Below are positions 30,661 to 38,274 of a DNA stretch of 44,875 nucleotides, piece after piece. The notes under the pieces are model-generated. The model had not been told where the DNA came from, made no database searches, and worked only from the letters and a program-made list of their open reading frames with translations. The stretch comes from JBPCPM01 sp050999155. GTDB lineage: Bacteria > Actinomycetota > Thermoleophilia > Solirubrobacterales > 70-9. The position numbers and the translations under genes were made by a program. The stretch spans positions 1 through 44,875 of the forward strand of contig JBPCPM010000177.1 of the NCBI GenBank assembly GCA_050999155.1. The letters run 5' to 3'. The first letter of the stretch is position 1, and each line of letters opens with the position of its first letter.

Positions 30661-30909
30661 TCAGGCCCGCTGCGTGTACCAACGCCTGGTCAGCAGATCG
30701 CAGAACACGACGGTGATCCGGCCTCCGTCGAGGACCAGCTCGAAGTAGTGGCGGCGCAGCGGCTGCTCGGTCCACCAGCGGTCCTCGACCAGCCACTGCT
30801 CGCGCACGCCCTCGACCGTCCGCCCGTCGACCCGGCGCGGTGCCCGGCCCGGCCCGGCGTCGACCCCGACCGGCCGGGGAGCGTGCAGGCGACGGGCGGG
30901 CGGCGTCAT
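30661..30909 (-). CDS. DUF6504-family protein, partner of ImuB
   Basis: 82 residues. The C-terminal half (VEDRWWTEQPLRRHYFELVLDGGRITVVFCDLLTRRWYTQRA) matches the small DUF6504 proteins encoded after imuB in many actinobacteria: WW, RRHYFE and a terminal W/Y pattern. It is the second gene of the SOS-controlled minus-strand unit, 19 bases after imuB, with a GGACAGGG ribosome-binding sequence before ATG 30909. The function of the family is unknown; co-occurrence with imuB suggests a role in the DnaE2/ImuB mutasome. The family name is from memory. Confidence 0.7.
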   Translation of the reverse strand: MTPPARRLHAPRPVGVDAGPGRAPRRVDGRTVEGVREQWLVEDRWWTEQPLRRHYFELVLDGGRITVVFCDLLTRRWYTQRA

Positions 30910-30928
30910 GCCCTGTCCGGGGCGTCGT

Positions 30929-32167
30929 TCATGCGCCCCGGCCTCCGTCGCCCGGCCGGGTGTAGGGGCTCAGAACGGCTCGCCGTTCCGGCACCCGGGA
31001 CTCCGGGTCGACCTCGACCAGGCGTAGCACGGCGTCGGGCCCCGCGGCTGCCCGCGCCTGGCGGGCCGCCTCGGCGATCCGGGCCTGGCGCTGTTCGGCC
31101 CGGTCACGCACGAGGCTGAGCTGGGCCTGGGCGGGCGGTCCGAAGGCCAGTGCTTCCAGGCCCAGGGCGCGGGCGGGGGAGGGCAGCTCGACCAGCCGCG
31201 GGGCCAGGGCCAGGCGCAGGCGCTGGCCGTCGGCGCTCGCCTCGCGCAGCGGGGCCTCGCGTAGCCAGGTGCCGCCCTCGACCAGCACCGCCGACATCCG
31301 CAACCGCCGCAGCGTCCGCTCACGGCGCTCGGGGCGGGCGAGCAGGCGGTCGACGAGCAGCCCCAGGACCCGCTCGAGCTGGAACCCCGAGGAGTCCTCG
31401 GGCAGCTCCAGGCGCTCGCCGAGCGTCTCGACCGGCGAGCGGGGCGCCAGGGCGGTGTCACGGCCCCGGGCCAGGGCCAGGGCGAGCTGGCCGGCCCGTC
31501 CGAAGCGGTCGGCCACCGAGGAGTCGGGCAGCGCGGCCAGGGCGCCGAGCGTGGCGGCGCCCAGTCGCTCGAGCTCGTTGGGCAGGTCGCGCAGCTCGGG
31601 GCGGGTGTGCAGCAGGCCGATGGGCAGGGGCGCCAGGAAGGCCCGGGCGTCGGGCTCGGCGACGATCACCGTGTCGCGACGGGGTGTCGTGGCGTGGCGG
31701 CTGCCGGCCCGGCCGCGGCGGTCGGCGGCCGCGCGGGCGCAGAATCGCGTCGGCCCGGCGCCCAGCCGCGTGGGTACCCCCAATGCGGCGCGGGTGCGGC
31801 GCAGCACCCCCTCCAGCGTGCCGTCGGCGAGTCCACGCAGGCCGTCGGCGGCAAACAACGCCTCGCCCGGCTGCCCGGGCTCCACGGCGGCCCCGGTGTT
31901 CTCCAGCCGTTGCAGGGCCTGCTCCCAGGCCTGCTGGGCCCGCTGGGGGTCGGGTGGGACGAGCGTCAGCTCCGGGCAGCGGGCCAGCGCCTCGCCCAGG
32001 CGCATCCCCTTGCGCACGCCGAAGGCCTCGGCGGCGCCGGAGACCTCGCCGAGCAGCTGTTCGGCGCCCGGGGCCGGGGCCAGGACGGTGGGGTGGCCCA
32101 GCAGCTCGCGCCGCTGCGCCGTGGCGACGACGAGCTCGAAGCGGGGAAGGAGAACGCAGACGATCAC
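30929..32167 (-). CDS. imuB: ImuB, inactive Y-family polymerase homologue
   Basis: 412 residues. The fold is Y-family-like: KGMRLGEALARCPELTLVPPD (palm/finger region), LFAADGLRGLADG, and a little-finger domain to the C-terminus. The active-site acidic residues of true Y polymerases are absent: the start is MIVCVLLPRFELVV rather than a D-x-D motif, and no paired Asp-Glu follows the SLDE-type position. This fits ImuB, an adaptor that brings DnaE2 to the sliding clamp. A clamp-binding-like QLSLV lies near residue 340. The start GTG 32167 abuts a perfect SOS box. It is followed by DUF6504. imuA' is not adjacent, and dnaE2 is about 21 kb away. Confidence 0.88.
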   Translation of the reverse strand: MIVCVLLPRFELVVATAQRRELLGHPTVLAPAPGAEQLLGEVSGAAEAFGVRKGMRLGEALARCPELTLVPPDPQRAQQAWEQALQRLENTGAAVEPGQPGEALFAADGLRGLADGTLEGVLRRTRAALGVPTRLGAGPTRFCARAAADRRGRAGSRHATTPRRDTVIVAEPDARAFLAPLPIGLLHTRPELRDLPNELERLGAATLGALAALPDSSVADRFGRAGQLALALARGRDTALAPRSPVETLGERLELPEDSSGFQLERVLGLLVDRLLARPERRERTLRRLRMSAVLVEGGTWLREAPLREASADGQRLRLALAPRLVELPSPARALGLEALAFGPPAQAQLSLVRDRAEQRQARIAEAARQARAAAGPDAVLRLVEVDPESRVPERRAVLSPYTRPGDGGRGA

Positions 32168-32181
32168 CGAACATATGTTCG
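32168..32181 (-). promoter_or_regulatory. SOS (LexA) box of imuB
   Basis: CGAACATATGTTCG, identical to the dnaE2 box and also touching the start codon (GTG 32167). A TTGCGG -35-like hexamer lies about 18 bases upstream of AACATA on the minus strand. Confidence 0.9.
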
Positions 32182-32290
32182 TCTACCGGGACCGATCCCG
32201 CAACTCTTTTGGACCCACGCGGTTCCGAGCGACGTCTTGTCGCATTCGGCGGCCGGATCGCCCCGGGGTTGCTGCTGCGATCATGGCCCG

Positions 32291-32794
32291 ATGGCCCGCC
32301 GTCCGCTGCTGCTCGCCCTGCTCGTCGTCCTGGCGCTCGTCGCCGGCTGCGGGACGGACGAGGGAGCCGACGGCACCGGCACCGAGGCCGGCACCGGCAC
32401 CGAGGCCGGCACCGGCACGGATCCGGCCCTGGGTGCCGACGAACAGGTGATCCGCGACTGGTCGGATGCCCTGCGCGCCGGGGACGTCGAGAAGGCCAGC
32501 ACCTACTTCGCCGTTCCGAGCATCGCCGAGAACGGGCCTCCCGCAGTAAAGCTGCGCTCCGAAGACGACGTGCGCGCCTTCAACGCCTCGCTGCCGTGCG
32601 GGGCGAAGCTCACCGACACGGCGGCATCGGACAAGTTCATCACCGCCACCTTCGAGCTCACCGACCGCCCCGGAGGGGCCTGCGGCCAGGGCGTCGGTGG
32701 CGTGGCCAAGACGACGTTTGTCATCACCGGCGGGAAGATCGCCGAGTGGCGGCGGGTCTCCGACGTTTCCGAACCCGCCGGGCCCATCGCCTGA
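32291..32794 (+). CDS. Lipoprotein with Gly-Thr-Glu linker, unknown function
   Basis: 167 residues. The signal peptide MARRPLLLALLVVLALVAGC ends in a lipobox (VAGC), then a flexible linker GADGTGTEAGTGTEAGTGT coded by an 18-base tandem repeat. The mature domain (about 55-167) has AIRDW-like features (QVIRDWSDALRAGDVEKASTYFAVP), a SnoaL/NTF2-like alpha+beta pattern, and two Cys (CGAKLTD, CGQG) that could form a disulphide. No catalytic motif recognised. The next gene begins one base after its stop (TGA-C-GTG), suggesting coupling. Confidence 0.7.
   Translation: MARRPLLLALLVVLALVAGCGTDEGADGTGTEAGTGTEAGTGTDPALGADEQVIRDWSDALRAGDVEKASTYFAVPSIAENGPPAVKLRSEDDVRAFNASLPCGAKLTDTAASDKFITATFELTDRPGGACGQGVGGVAKTTFVITGGKIAEWRRVSDVSEPAGPIA
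32372..32418 (+). repeat. 18-bp tandem repeat in the lipoprotein linker
   Basis: The unit GGCACCGGCACCGAGGCC occurs twice exactly (32372-32389 and 32390-32407), followed by a partial copy. It encodes repeats of Gly-Thr-Gly-Thr-Glu-Ala. Copy-number change would only lengthen or shorten the linker in frame. Confidence 0.85.
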
Positions 32795-32795
32795 C

Positions 32796-33224
32796 GTGGC
32801 CGAGCCCTACCGCCACACCATCCGGATCCGCTACCTGGAGTGCGACCCCCAGGGGGTCCTGGCCTACCCGCGGTACCTCGGCCTGTTCGACGTGGCCATG
32901 ACCGAGATGTGGCGCGGGGCGATCGGTCCCTACACCGAGCTGACAGCCAGCGGCGTGGACCTCGCCGTCGTCCACTCCGAGATCGACTACCGGTCGGCCG
33001 CGCGATTCGACGACCTGCTGGACATCGATGTCGGCCTCGCGCACCTCGGAACGACCTCGTTCACGCTGGGCTTCATCGCCGAGGTGGGGGGCCGGCGGTG
33101 CACCGAGGCCTCGATCCGGTACGTGTGCATCGACCCGGCCCAGCGGTCCAAGGCGCCGCTGCCCGAGCACGTCCGCGAGGGGCTCGGGCGACACCCTGCG
33201 CCCGGCGACCCCTCAAGGCACTAG
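32796..33224 (+). CDS. Acyl-CoA thioesterase, 4-hydroxybenzoyl-CoA/YbgC-like hotdog fold
   Basis: 142 residues starting at GTG 32796: MAEPYRHTIRIRYLECDPQGVLAYPRYLGLFDVA. The motif YLECDPQGVLAYPRYL contains the catalytic-type Asp with the DxxGV-Y pattern of the YbgC/4HBT family, and it continues with a hotdog helix and the SRAARFDDLLDI and RYVCIDP strands. It hydrolyses acyl-CoA thioesters; chain length unknown. It is the last gene before a 140-base gap. Confidence 0.85.
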   Translation: MAEPYRHTIRIRYLECDPQGVLAYPRYLGLFDVAMTEMWRGAIGPYTELTASGVDLAVVHSEIDYRSAARFDDLLDIDVGLAHLGTTSFTLGFIAEVGGRRCTEASIRYVCIDPAQRSKAPLPEHVREGLGRHPAPGDPSRH

Positions 33225-33268
33225 GCTCGCCCCGACAGAGCCCAACCTGCCGTGATGGGTATCGGACG

Positions 33269-33296
33269 TTGCGTCCGGCGTCCCCGGTGGTATACG
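33269..33296 (+). promoter_or_regulatory. Promoter candidate for the LivJ-like gene
   Basis: TTGCGT (33269-33274), a 16-base spacer, then TATACG (33291-33296). A GAGGAGG Shine-Dalgarno (33357-33363) stands before the GTG pair at 33365/33368. This is the conventional leadered arrangement, unlike the leaderless genes of the window. Confidence 0.5.
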
Positions 33297-33364
33297 GGGG
33301 ATAGAGCGCGAGCCGCGCAGTAGCCAAAGCGGCCGTGGCAAGCGATATTTGAGACCGAGGAGGC

Positions 33365-34237
33365 GTGGTGACGGGCGTTCAGCGATCGGGTCTTGCGACC
33401 GTGGGGGCCATGCTTTCGAGCCTGGTGCTCGTCGCGTGTGGCGGAAGCGATACGCAGACGGTGACCACCGGCAAACAGAGCCCCGCCGTCGGTGCCTCCT
33501 TCGACCTGCGCATCGGTGTGGCGGCCCCCACCACGGGCGATCTCTCCAGGCTTGGTATTGCAGGCGATAAGGCGGTCGGCCTCGCGCAGGACCGGCTGAG
33601 CGCCGTGCTCGGCGACGCCGCGGCCAACATCACCATCACCACGCAGACCGTCGACACCGAGTCGACGGACTCGGGTGCCGTGGCCGCCGTGAAGAAGCTC
33701 ACCCGCGACGGCGCTACCTGCATCGTGGGGCCGTGGAGCTCCTCAGCCGTCTCGGCGGTCGACTCCGTGCTCAGCGAACGCAAGGTGCCGATCGTGTCGC
33801 CGGCCACCCAGGAGGGTGACCTCGGCTCCCAGGGGGGAAAGCTCGCGTTCGGGATCGCCCCGGCCGATTCTTCAGAGGACGCCGCAAGCGCGACGGGTAC
33901 CGAGCCGACCGGCCCGGAGTTCTCGAGCGCCACCGCATTTTTCGCTGATGTCTACGAAGACGCTCCGGGGACCAAGCAGCGGGCGCCGTTCGACCAGGAA
34001 GCCTTCGACGCCGCCGTCCTGTGCGGGCTGGCCGCGATCGACGCGGGCTCGTCCGACGGCGATCAGATCGCGCAGCGTATCGGCGCCGTGAGCGGGCCCC
34101 CAGGGGTCAAGATCACTCCCGAGGGTCTCTCGGACGCGGTCCAGGCTCTACGCAACGGCGACGACGTCGACTACGAGGGCGTTTCCGGCCCGATCGACAT
34201 CACCTCCGAGGGTGGGGCCACGCCGATCGGCAACTGA
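33365..34237 (+). CDS. LivJ-like ABC substrate-binding lipoprotein with internal deletion
   Basis: 290 residues of the type-1 periplasmic binding protein family (branched-chain amino acid binding LivJ-like). Lipobox LVAC (near residue 25), then FDLRIGVAAPTTGDLSRLGIAG and a lobe with GATCIVGPWSSSAVSAVDSVLSERKVPIVSPATQ. After LAFGIAPADS (about 165) the usual 110-140 residues of the second lobe and hinge are missing; the sequence goes straight to GPEFSSATAFFADVYEDAPG and AFDAAVLCGLAAIDAG, then DVDYEGVSGPIDI, which normally lie near the C-terminus. Family members are about 390-430 residues. The frame is intact, so the deletion is in phase. The remaining protein could not form the ligand cleft normally. 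Start GTG 33365 or 33368, after a GAGGAGG ribosome site. No permease genes are adjacent. Confidence 0.75.
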   Translation: MVTGVQRSGLATVGAMLSSLVLVACGGSDTQTVTTGKQSPAVGASFDLRIGVAAPTTGDLSRLGIAGDKAVGLAQDRLSAVLGDAAANITITTQTVDTESTDSGAVAAVKKLTRDGATCIVGPWSSSAVSAVDSVLSERKVPIVSPATQEGDLGSQGGKLAFGIAPADSSEDAASATGTEPTGPEFSSATAFFADVYEDAPGTKQRAPFDQEAFDAAVLCGLAAIDAGSSDGDQIAQRIGAVSGPPGVKITPEGLSDAVQALRNGDDVDYEGVSGPIDITSEGGATPIGN

Positions 34238-34244
34238 GCGCGGT

Positions 34245-34272
34245 CGGCACTGGGCATGCGGCCCGTGTGCCG
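34245..34272. terminator. Hairpin between convergent genes
   Basis: CGGCAC (34245-34250) pairs with GTGCCG (34267-34272), with an inner GGGC/GCCC stem, giving a bulged hairpin in the 50-base gap between the LivJ-like gene and the dehydrogenase gene. Confidence 0.5.
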
Positions 34273-34287
34273 TCGGGCGGACCCGGC

Positions 34288-35388
34288 TCAGGTGCTCGAG
34301 CCGAGGCTCTGCCAGGCGTCGACCTTCTGGTCGACCCTGGAGATCACGTCGTCGGTGAAACCGCTGGAGGTTGCGTCGCCGCCGAGGTCGGGCGTACGGG
34401 TCCCGGCCGCGGTGGCCTCGAAGACCGATTCGTAGATGGCACGCGACGCCTCGTCGGCGCCCTCGATGTCCTGCCGGGCCGCGTAGTGCAGCACGGCGGC
34501 CGAGGCGAGGATCATGGCCATCGGGTTCGCGATGTCCTTGCCCTCCAGCGTCGGGGCGGTGCCGTGGGGCGCCTCGGACATGGCGACCGTCGTGTTGAGG
34601 TCGTCGTCGAGCGACAGCAGCACCGATTCGGCGCCGGCGATCGAGCCGTACATGGGCAGCACCATGTCCGAGAGGCAGTCGCCGTCCCGGTTGAGCGCCG
34701 GGATCACCAGCGGCGTGTCGCCCACGCCCGAAATCAGACCGGCGTAGGTCGCGTCGATCAGCACGGGCTCGTAGTCGACGTCCGGGTACCGCTCGGCGGC
34801 GTCGTCCATCTCCTCCTTGAGCATGCCTTCGTAGACGGGGCTCACGGTCCACTTGGGCCCGCCGTAGACGCGGGCCTGGCGGCGCTCGGCGGTGCGGAAA
34901 GCGTACTCGGCGACGGCGCGGCAGATCGAGCGGGTGATCTTCTCCGTGCGGTAGGCGACCTCGTCGCCGTCGTCGGTGTCCTCGCGCCACTGCTCGGCGC
35001 CGTAAGCGTCCTGGACGGCCATGCGGCAGACGGCGATCGGCGCGTGCAGGCCCGCGATGGGGTTGACGCCCGGGATGCGGCGGCCCGTGCGGATGATCAC
35101 CTTGCCGTCGACGGCCTCGCGCAGGATCCGGTTGGGGCTGCCGACGTCGTCTTCGCCCTCGGGCGTGACCGTGGCGGCCTTGATGCCGAACCCGGTCTCG
35201 ACCATCTTCTCCGAGGCCTCACGGATGACGTCGTTGTCGGTTGCGCGGCGGTTGTCGAGCGACAGGTCGTACCGCAGCAGCTCGACGTCGACGTTCACGA
35301 CTTGGGGGTCGAGCAGCCGCAGGCTCTGCTCGAGCAGCTCCTGCCCCGTTTCGTCTCCCTCCAGCACGACTATTCTCAGCTCCGCCAT
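34288..35388 (-). CDS. Isocitrate/isopropylmalate dehydrogenase family protein
   Basis: 366 residues of the NAD(P)-dependent decarboxylating beta-hydroxyacid dehydrogenase family (IDH/IMDH/tartrate dehydrogenase). It starts MAELRIVVLEGDETGQELLEQSLRLL (family GDGIGxE pattern, here GDETGQE) and has the substrate-binding Arg region RTGRRIPGVNPIAG, the ITRSI segment, GGPKWTVSPVYEGM and the cofactor motif EAPHGTAPTLEGKDIANPMA. This final motif is the adenine-binding loop. Whether the substrate is isocitrate, isopropylmalate or another cannot be settled; no leuB neighbours are present. ATG at 35388; weak ribosome-binding sequence (CGGAATGG). It converges with the LivJ-like gene. Confidence 0.85.
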   Translation of the reverse strand: MAELRIVVLEGDETGQELLEQSLRLLDPQVVNVDVELLRYDLSLDNRRATDNDVIREASEKMVETGFGIKAATVTPEGEDDVGSPNRILREAVDGKVIIRTGRRIPGVNPIAGLHAPIAVCRMAVQDAYGAEQWREDTDDGDEVAYRTEKITRSICRAVAEYAFRTAERRQARVYGGPKWTVSPVYEGMLKEEMDDAAERYPDVDYEPVLIDATYAGLISGVGDTPLVIPALNRDGDCLSDMVLPMYGSIAGAESVLLSLDDDLNTTVAMSEAPHGTAPTLEGKDIANPMAMILASAAVLHYAARQDIEGADEASRAIYESVFEATAAGTRTPDLGGDATSSGFTDDVISRVDQKVDAWQSLGSST

Positions 35389-35459
35389 GACCCATTCCGT
35401 TCCACACCGGGTCCAGGTCGAAACGTGAACCCTCGGCCCTGCGGCCGGGGAGCCGGGCG

Positions 35460-35798
35460 GTGACCGGCGAGCGCTGCACCTGGTGCGACGAGGCCGTCGA
35501 GCTCCACGACGGCTGGCGCGCCTACGAACCGGCGGGCGCGCGCCGCGCCGTCTTCTGCCGCCTCGAACACATCGTGCCGTGGCAGATGCGGCGGGCCCAC
35601 TGGGAAGCCGGCGAGCGCGGCGACTCGGCCGTGACCGGTCACGAGCCCGGGCCGTGCGCCCACTGCGGCGACCCCGTGGACCCCGAGATCGGCGTGCTGC
35701 TCGTCCGCCACCGCGGCGAGTACCGCATCCCCGACGACTTCTGCTCGGTCGAGCACCTGGCCGCGTGGGCCAACGCCGGGGGGCGCTGGGCGCCGTAG
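35460..35798 (+). CDS. Small protein with two duplicated zinc-binding (MYM/TRASH-like) units
   Basis: 112 residues with two copies of a C-x2-C ... F-C-x2-E-H pattern: CTWCDEAV (6-9) with AVFCRLEH (about 34-40), then CAHCGDPV (about 63-66) with DFCSVEHL (about 90-95). Each unit has two CxxC cysteines and a Cys-x-x-Glu-His pair that could bind zinc, like MYM- or TRASH-type fingers. GTG start at 35460 with a GGGGAG ribosome-binding sequence 8-13 bases upstream. Divergent to the dehydrogenase gene. Likely a metal-binding or protein-interaction protein; not recognised further. Confidence 0.65.
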   Translation: MTGERCTWCDEAVELHDGWRAYEPAGARRAVFCRLEHIVPWQMRRAHWEAGERGDSAVTGHEPGPCAHCGDPVDPEIGVLLVRHRGEYRIPDDFCSVEHLAAWANAGGRWAP

Positions 35799-35933
35799 AT
35801 CCCAGGCGCAGTGCCCGTAGGCGACGCGGGCGCCCAGGCAGGGACGAGCAGGGTGCGCGCGAAAACAGGGGAAATGTCCGTGCTCGACGTGCCCGCCTCC
35901 CCAAGCCCGGCTCCAGGCCTCCAGAGCGGTTGT

Positions 35934-35939
35934 TACAGT
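35934..35939 (+). promoter_or_regulatory. -10 hexamer TACAGT upstream of murA
   Basis: TACAGT lies 24 bases before the murA ATG, so the leader would be about 18 bases and has no clear Shine-Dalgarno. It may drive the murA-his cluster. Confidence 0.4.
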
Positions 35940-35963
35940 ACGCCCGCCTCAGCCCGCCCCCGC

Positions 35964-37259
35964 ATGGAATCCTTCGTCATTCACGGTGGCCGCCCCCTGT
36001 CCGGCGAGATCGTCCCGGCGGGCAACAAGAACGCGGCCCTTCCCCTTCTCGCAGCGTGCCTGCTCACCGAGGAGGACGTCGTCCTGCGCAACGTCCCCCG
36101 GATCCGGGACGTCGATGCGATGGTCTCGCTGCTCGAAGGCCTCGGCGTCGAGACCGAATGGCAGAGCGGCCACTCGATCCGGCTGCGGGCAGCTGACGTG
36201 ACGTCCGCGCCGGACGCCGACATCTCGGCCCAGATCCGCGCGTCGTTCCTTGTCGCCGGCCCGTTGCTGGCCCGCCTCGGCGAGGTCGTGGTCGCCCCGC
36301 CTGGCGGCGACACCATCGGCCGCCGTCGTCTCGACCCGCACCTCGATGCCTTCATCGACCTCGGCGCCCGCGTGGAGGGCGACCTGGAGATGCGGATCCT
36401 CGCCCCCGATGGGTTGAACGCCTGCCGGATCTTCATGGACGAGCCATCGGTGATGGGCACCGAGAACGCCCTGATGGCCGCCGCCCTGACGCCGGGACCC
36501 ACGACGATCGAGAACGCCGCCAGCGAACCGCACGTCCAGGACCTTGCCCGCATGCTCGTGGGCATGGGGGCGAAGATCGACGGGATCGGCTCCAACGTCA
36601 TGACCGTCCACGGGCGCGACAAGCTCTCGGGCACCGACCACACCGTCGGCCCCGATCACATCGAGGTAGCCAGCTTCATGGCCCTGGCCGCGGTGACCGG
36701 TGGCGAGCTGCGGATCCGTGGCGTCGAGCCCACCGACCTGCACTCGATCCGGCGCAACTTCCGGCGCCTAGGCCTGCAGTGCATGATCGAGGGTCACGAT
36801 GTGCTCGTTCCCCCGGACCAGCGGCTGACGATCCGCGACGACATGGGCGACGCCATCTCCAAGATCGACGACGGTCCGTGGCCCGCCTTCCCGGCCGACC
36901 TCACCTCGATCGCGCTCGCCTTGGCCACGCAGGCCTCGGGCACGGTGCTGATCTTCGAGAAGATGTTCGAGAACCGCCTGTTCTTCGTGGACAAGCTCGT
37001 GGCCATGGGCGCCCGGATCACCTTGTGCGACCCGCACCGGGCCATCGTCAGCGGGCCCTCGCGCCTGCACGGCGCCCGTCTGGAGAGCCCCGACATCCGC
37101 GCCGGCATGGCGATGCTGATCGCGGCGCTCGCGGCCGAAGGCCGCTCGGAGATCGGCAACATCCGGCAGATCGACCGTGGCTACGAGCGCATCGACGAGC
37201 GTCTCCGGGTCTTGGGCGCCCGGATCGAGCGCGTGTCGCCGGCGCCCGTCGCCGCCTGA
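35964..37259 (+). CDS. murA: UDP-N-acetylglucosamine 1-carboxyvinyltransferase (Cys-to-Asp active site)
   Basis: 431 residues. The first committed step of peptidoglycan synthesis: transfers enolpyruvate from PEP to UDP-GlcNAc in the cytosol. Landmarks: Lys22 (NKNAALPLL), IRASFLVAGPLLARLG, the active-site loop APPGGDTIGRRRLDPH, NAASEPHVQDLARML and FPADLTSIALALATQASG. The loop residue that is Cys in most MurA enzymes (Cys115 in E. coli) is Asp116 here. Asp at this position is known in mycobacterial and chlamydial MurA and prevents covalent attack by fosfomycin. ATG 35964 gives a standard N-terminus. hisZ begins 13 bases after its stop, so murA may head the his operon. Confidence 0.93.
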   Translation: MESFVIHGGRPLSGEIVPAGNKNAALPLLAACLLTEEDVVLRNVPRIRDVDAMVSLLEGLGVETEWQSGHSIRLRAADVTSAPDADISAQIRASFLVAGPLLARLGEVVVAPPGGDTIGRRRLDPHLDAFIDLGARVEGDLEMRILAPDGLNACRIFMDEPSVMGTENALMAAALTPGPTTIENAASEPHVQDLARMLVGMGAKIDGIGSNVMTVHGRDKLSGTDHTVGPDHIEVASFMALAAVTGGELRIRGVEPTDLHSIRRNFRRLGLQCMIEGHDVLVPPDQRLTIRDDMGDAISKIDDGPWPAFPADLTSIALALATQASGTVLIFEKMFENRLFFVDKLVAMGARITLCDPHRAIVSGPSRLHGARLESPDIRAGMAMLIAALAAEGRSEIGNIRQIDRGYERIDERLRVLGARIERVSPAPVAA

Positions 37260-37272
37260 CAGGACGGTCGCC

Positions 37273-38274
37273 GTGATCCACCCGATCCCGCCCGGCACGC
37301 GCGACGTGCTGCCCGAGGAGATGCGCGAGCTGCGCCACCTCGAGAACGCGATCCTCGACGTCTTCGACGAGCGTGGCTACGGCCTGGTCTCCACGCCGAC
37401 CATCGAGTACGAGGAGGTGCTGGCGCGAGGCTCGTCCCAGGTGGCGGCCGCCGCCTACAAACTGTTCGACCCCGACGGTGCGGTGCTTTCGGTCCGCACG
37501 GACATGACCGTGCCGATCGCCCGGCTGGTCGCCAGCCGCTACGACGACGCCGAGCAGCCGCTGCGGCTGTGCTACTCGGCGGCGGCGATGCGCATGATCC
37601 GCCCCCAGCGCGGCCAGCAGCGCGAGTTCACCCAGATCGGCGTGGAGCTGCTCGGGGCGCCCGCGCCCGAGGGGACGGCCGAGGTCGTCGACGTGCTCGT
37701 CGCCGCGCTGGATGCGGCCGGCCTGCGCCGTGCCCGGATCGGGCTCGGCGACGCCGACCTGTTCCGCTCGCTGCTCGATGACGTCCAGGTGGGTGGCGAG
37801 GCGCGCGACCGCGTCCTGTCGCGGCTGGTCATGCACGACTTCGTCGGCCTCGAACGCGAGGTCGCAGCCCTGGACATCGGCGACGCCGAGTGCGAGGCGC
37901 TGACCCGGCTGCCGCGACTGCGAGGCGGGGCGGAGTTGCTCGACCAGGCGCGCGCGACCGGGGTGCCGGCCGTCGACCGGGCACTCGAGCGGCTCAAGAC
38001 GACGCTCGAGGCCCTCGACCGCCGAGGCGTGAGCGACCGGATCATCATCGACCTCGGGCTCCTGCGCGACCTCGGCTACTACTCCGGCGCGATCCTCGAG
38101 GTCTACGACCCCGCCATCGGCCATGTGCTAGGGGGCGGCGGCCGCTACGACGAGCTACTCGGCCGCTTCGGGCACCCGATGCCCGCGGCCGGCTTTGCCC
38201 TGCAGCTCGACCGCCTGCACGTCGCCGCCGTCGAAGAAGAGCGGCTGCGGACCGCCGGGGAGCATGCGTCGTGA
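37273..38274 (+). CDS. hisZ: ATP phosphoribosyltransferase regulatory subunit
   Basis: 333 residues, a catalytically inert paralogue of histidyl-tRNA synthetase that activates the short HisG. Features: HPIPPGTRDVLPEEMREL (motif-1-like start), LSVRTDMTVPIARLVASRY, YSAAAMRMIRPQRGQQREFTQIGVELLG (motif 2), and IDLGLLRDLGYYSGAILEVYDPAIGHVLGGGGRYDELLG (motif 3). The anticodon-binding domain of HisRS is missing, and the neighbour is a short HisG, so HisZ rather than HisS. GTG start at 37273 with AGGACGG upstream. Its stop overlaps hisG by four bases (GTGA). Confidence 0.88.
   Translation: MIHPIPPGTRDVLPEEMRELRHLENAILDVFDERGYGLVSTPTIEYEEVLARGSSQVAAAAYKLFDPDGAVLSVRTDMTVPIARLVASRYDDAEQPLRLCYSAAAMRMIRPQRGQQREFTQIGVELLGAPAPEGTAEVVDVLVAALDAAGLRRARIGLGDADLFRSLLDDVQVGGEARDRVLSRLVMHDFVGLEREVAALDIGDAECEALTRLPRLRGGAELLDQARATGVPAVDRALERLKTTLEALDRRGVSDRIIIDLGLLRDLGYYSGAILEVYDPAIGHVLGGGGRYDELLGRFGHPMPAAGFALQLDRLHVAAVEEERLRTAGEHAS

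Noticed and set aside
30929..32167. Active DNA polymerase IV (dinB)
   Set aside because: The metal-binding Asp/Glu residues are missing, and DUF6504 follows; ImuB fits better.
33225..33364. tRNA or small RNA gene before the LivJ-like gene
   Set aside because: No cloverleaf or conserved tRNA signature; the region fits a promoter and ribosome-binding site.
33376..33385. A fifth copy of CGTTCAGCGA inside the LivJ-like gene
   Set aside because: It is a single 10-mer in coding sequence with no flanking similarity or pitch; chance occurrence at high G+C is plausible.
37273..38274. Histidyl-tRNA synthetase (hisS)
   Set aside because: The protein is only 333 residues, lacks the C-terminal anticodon domain, and its next gene is a short HisG that requires HisZ.
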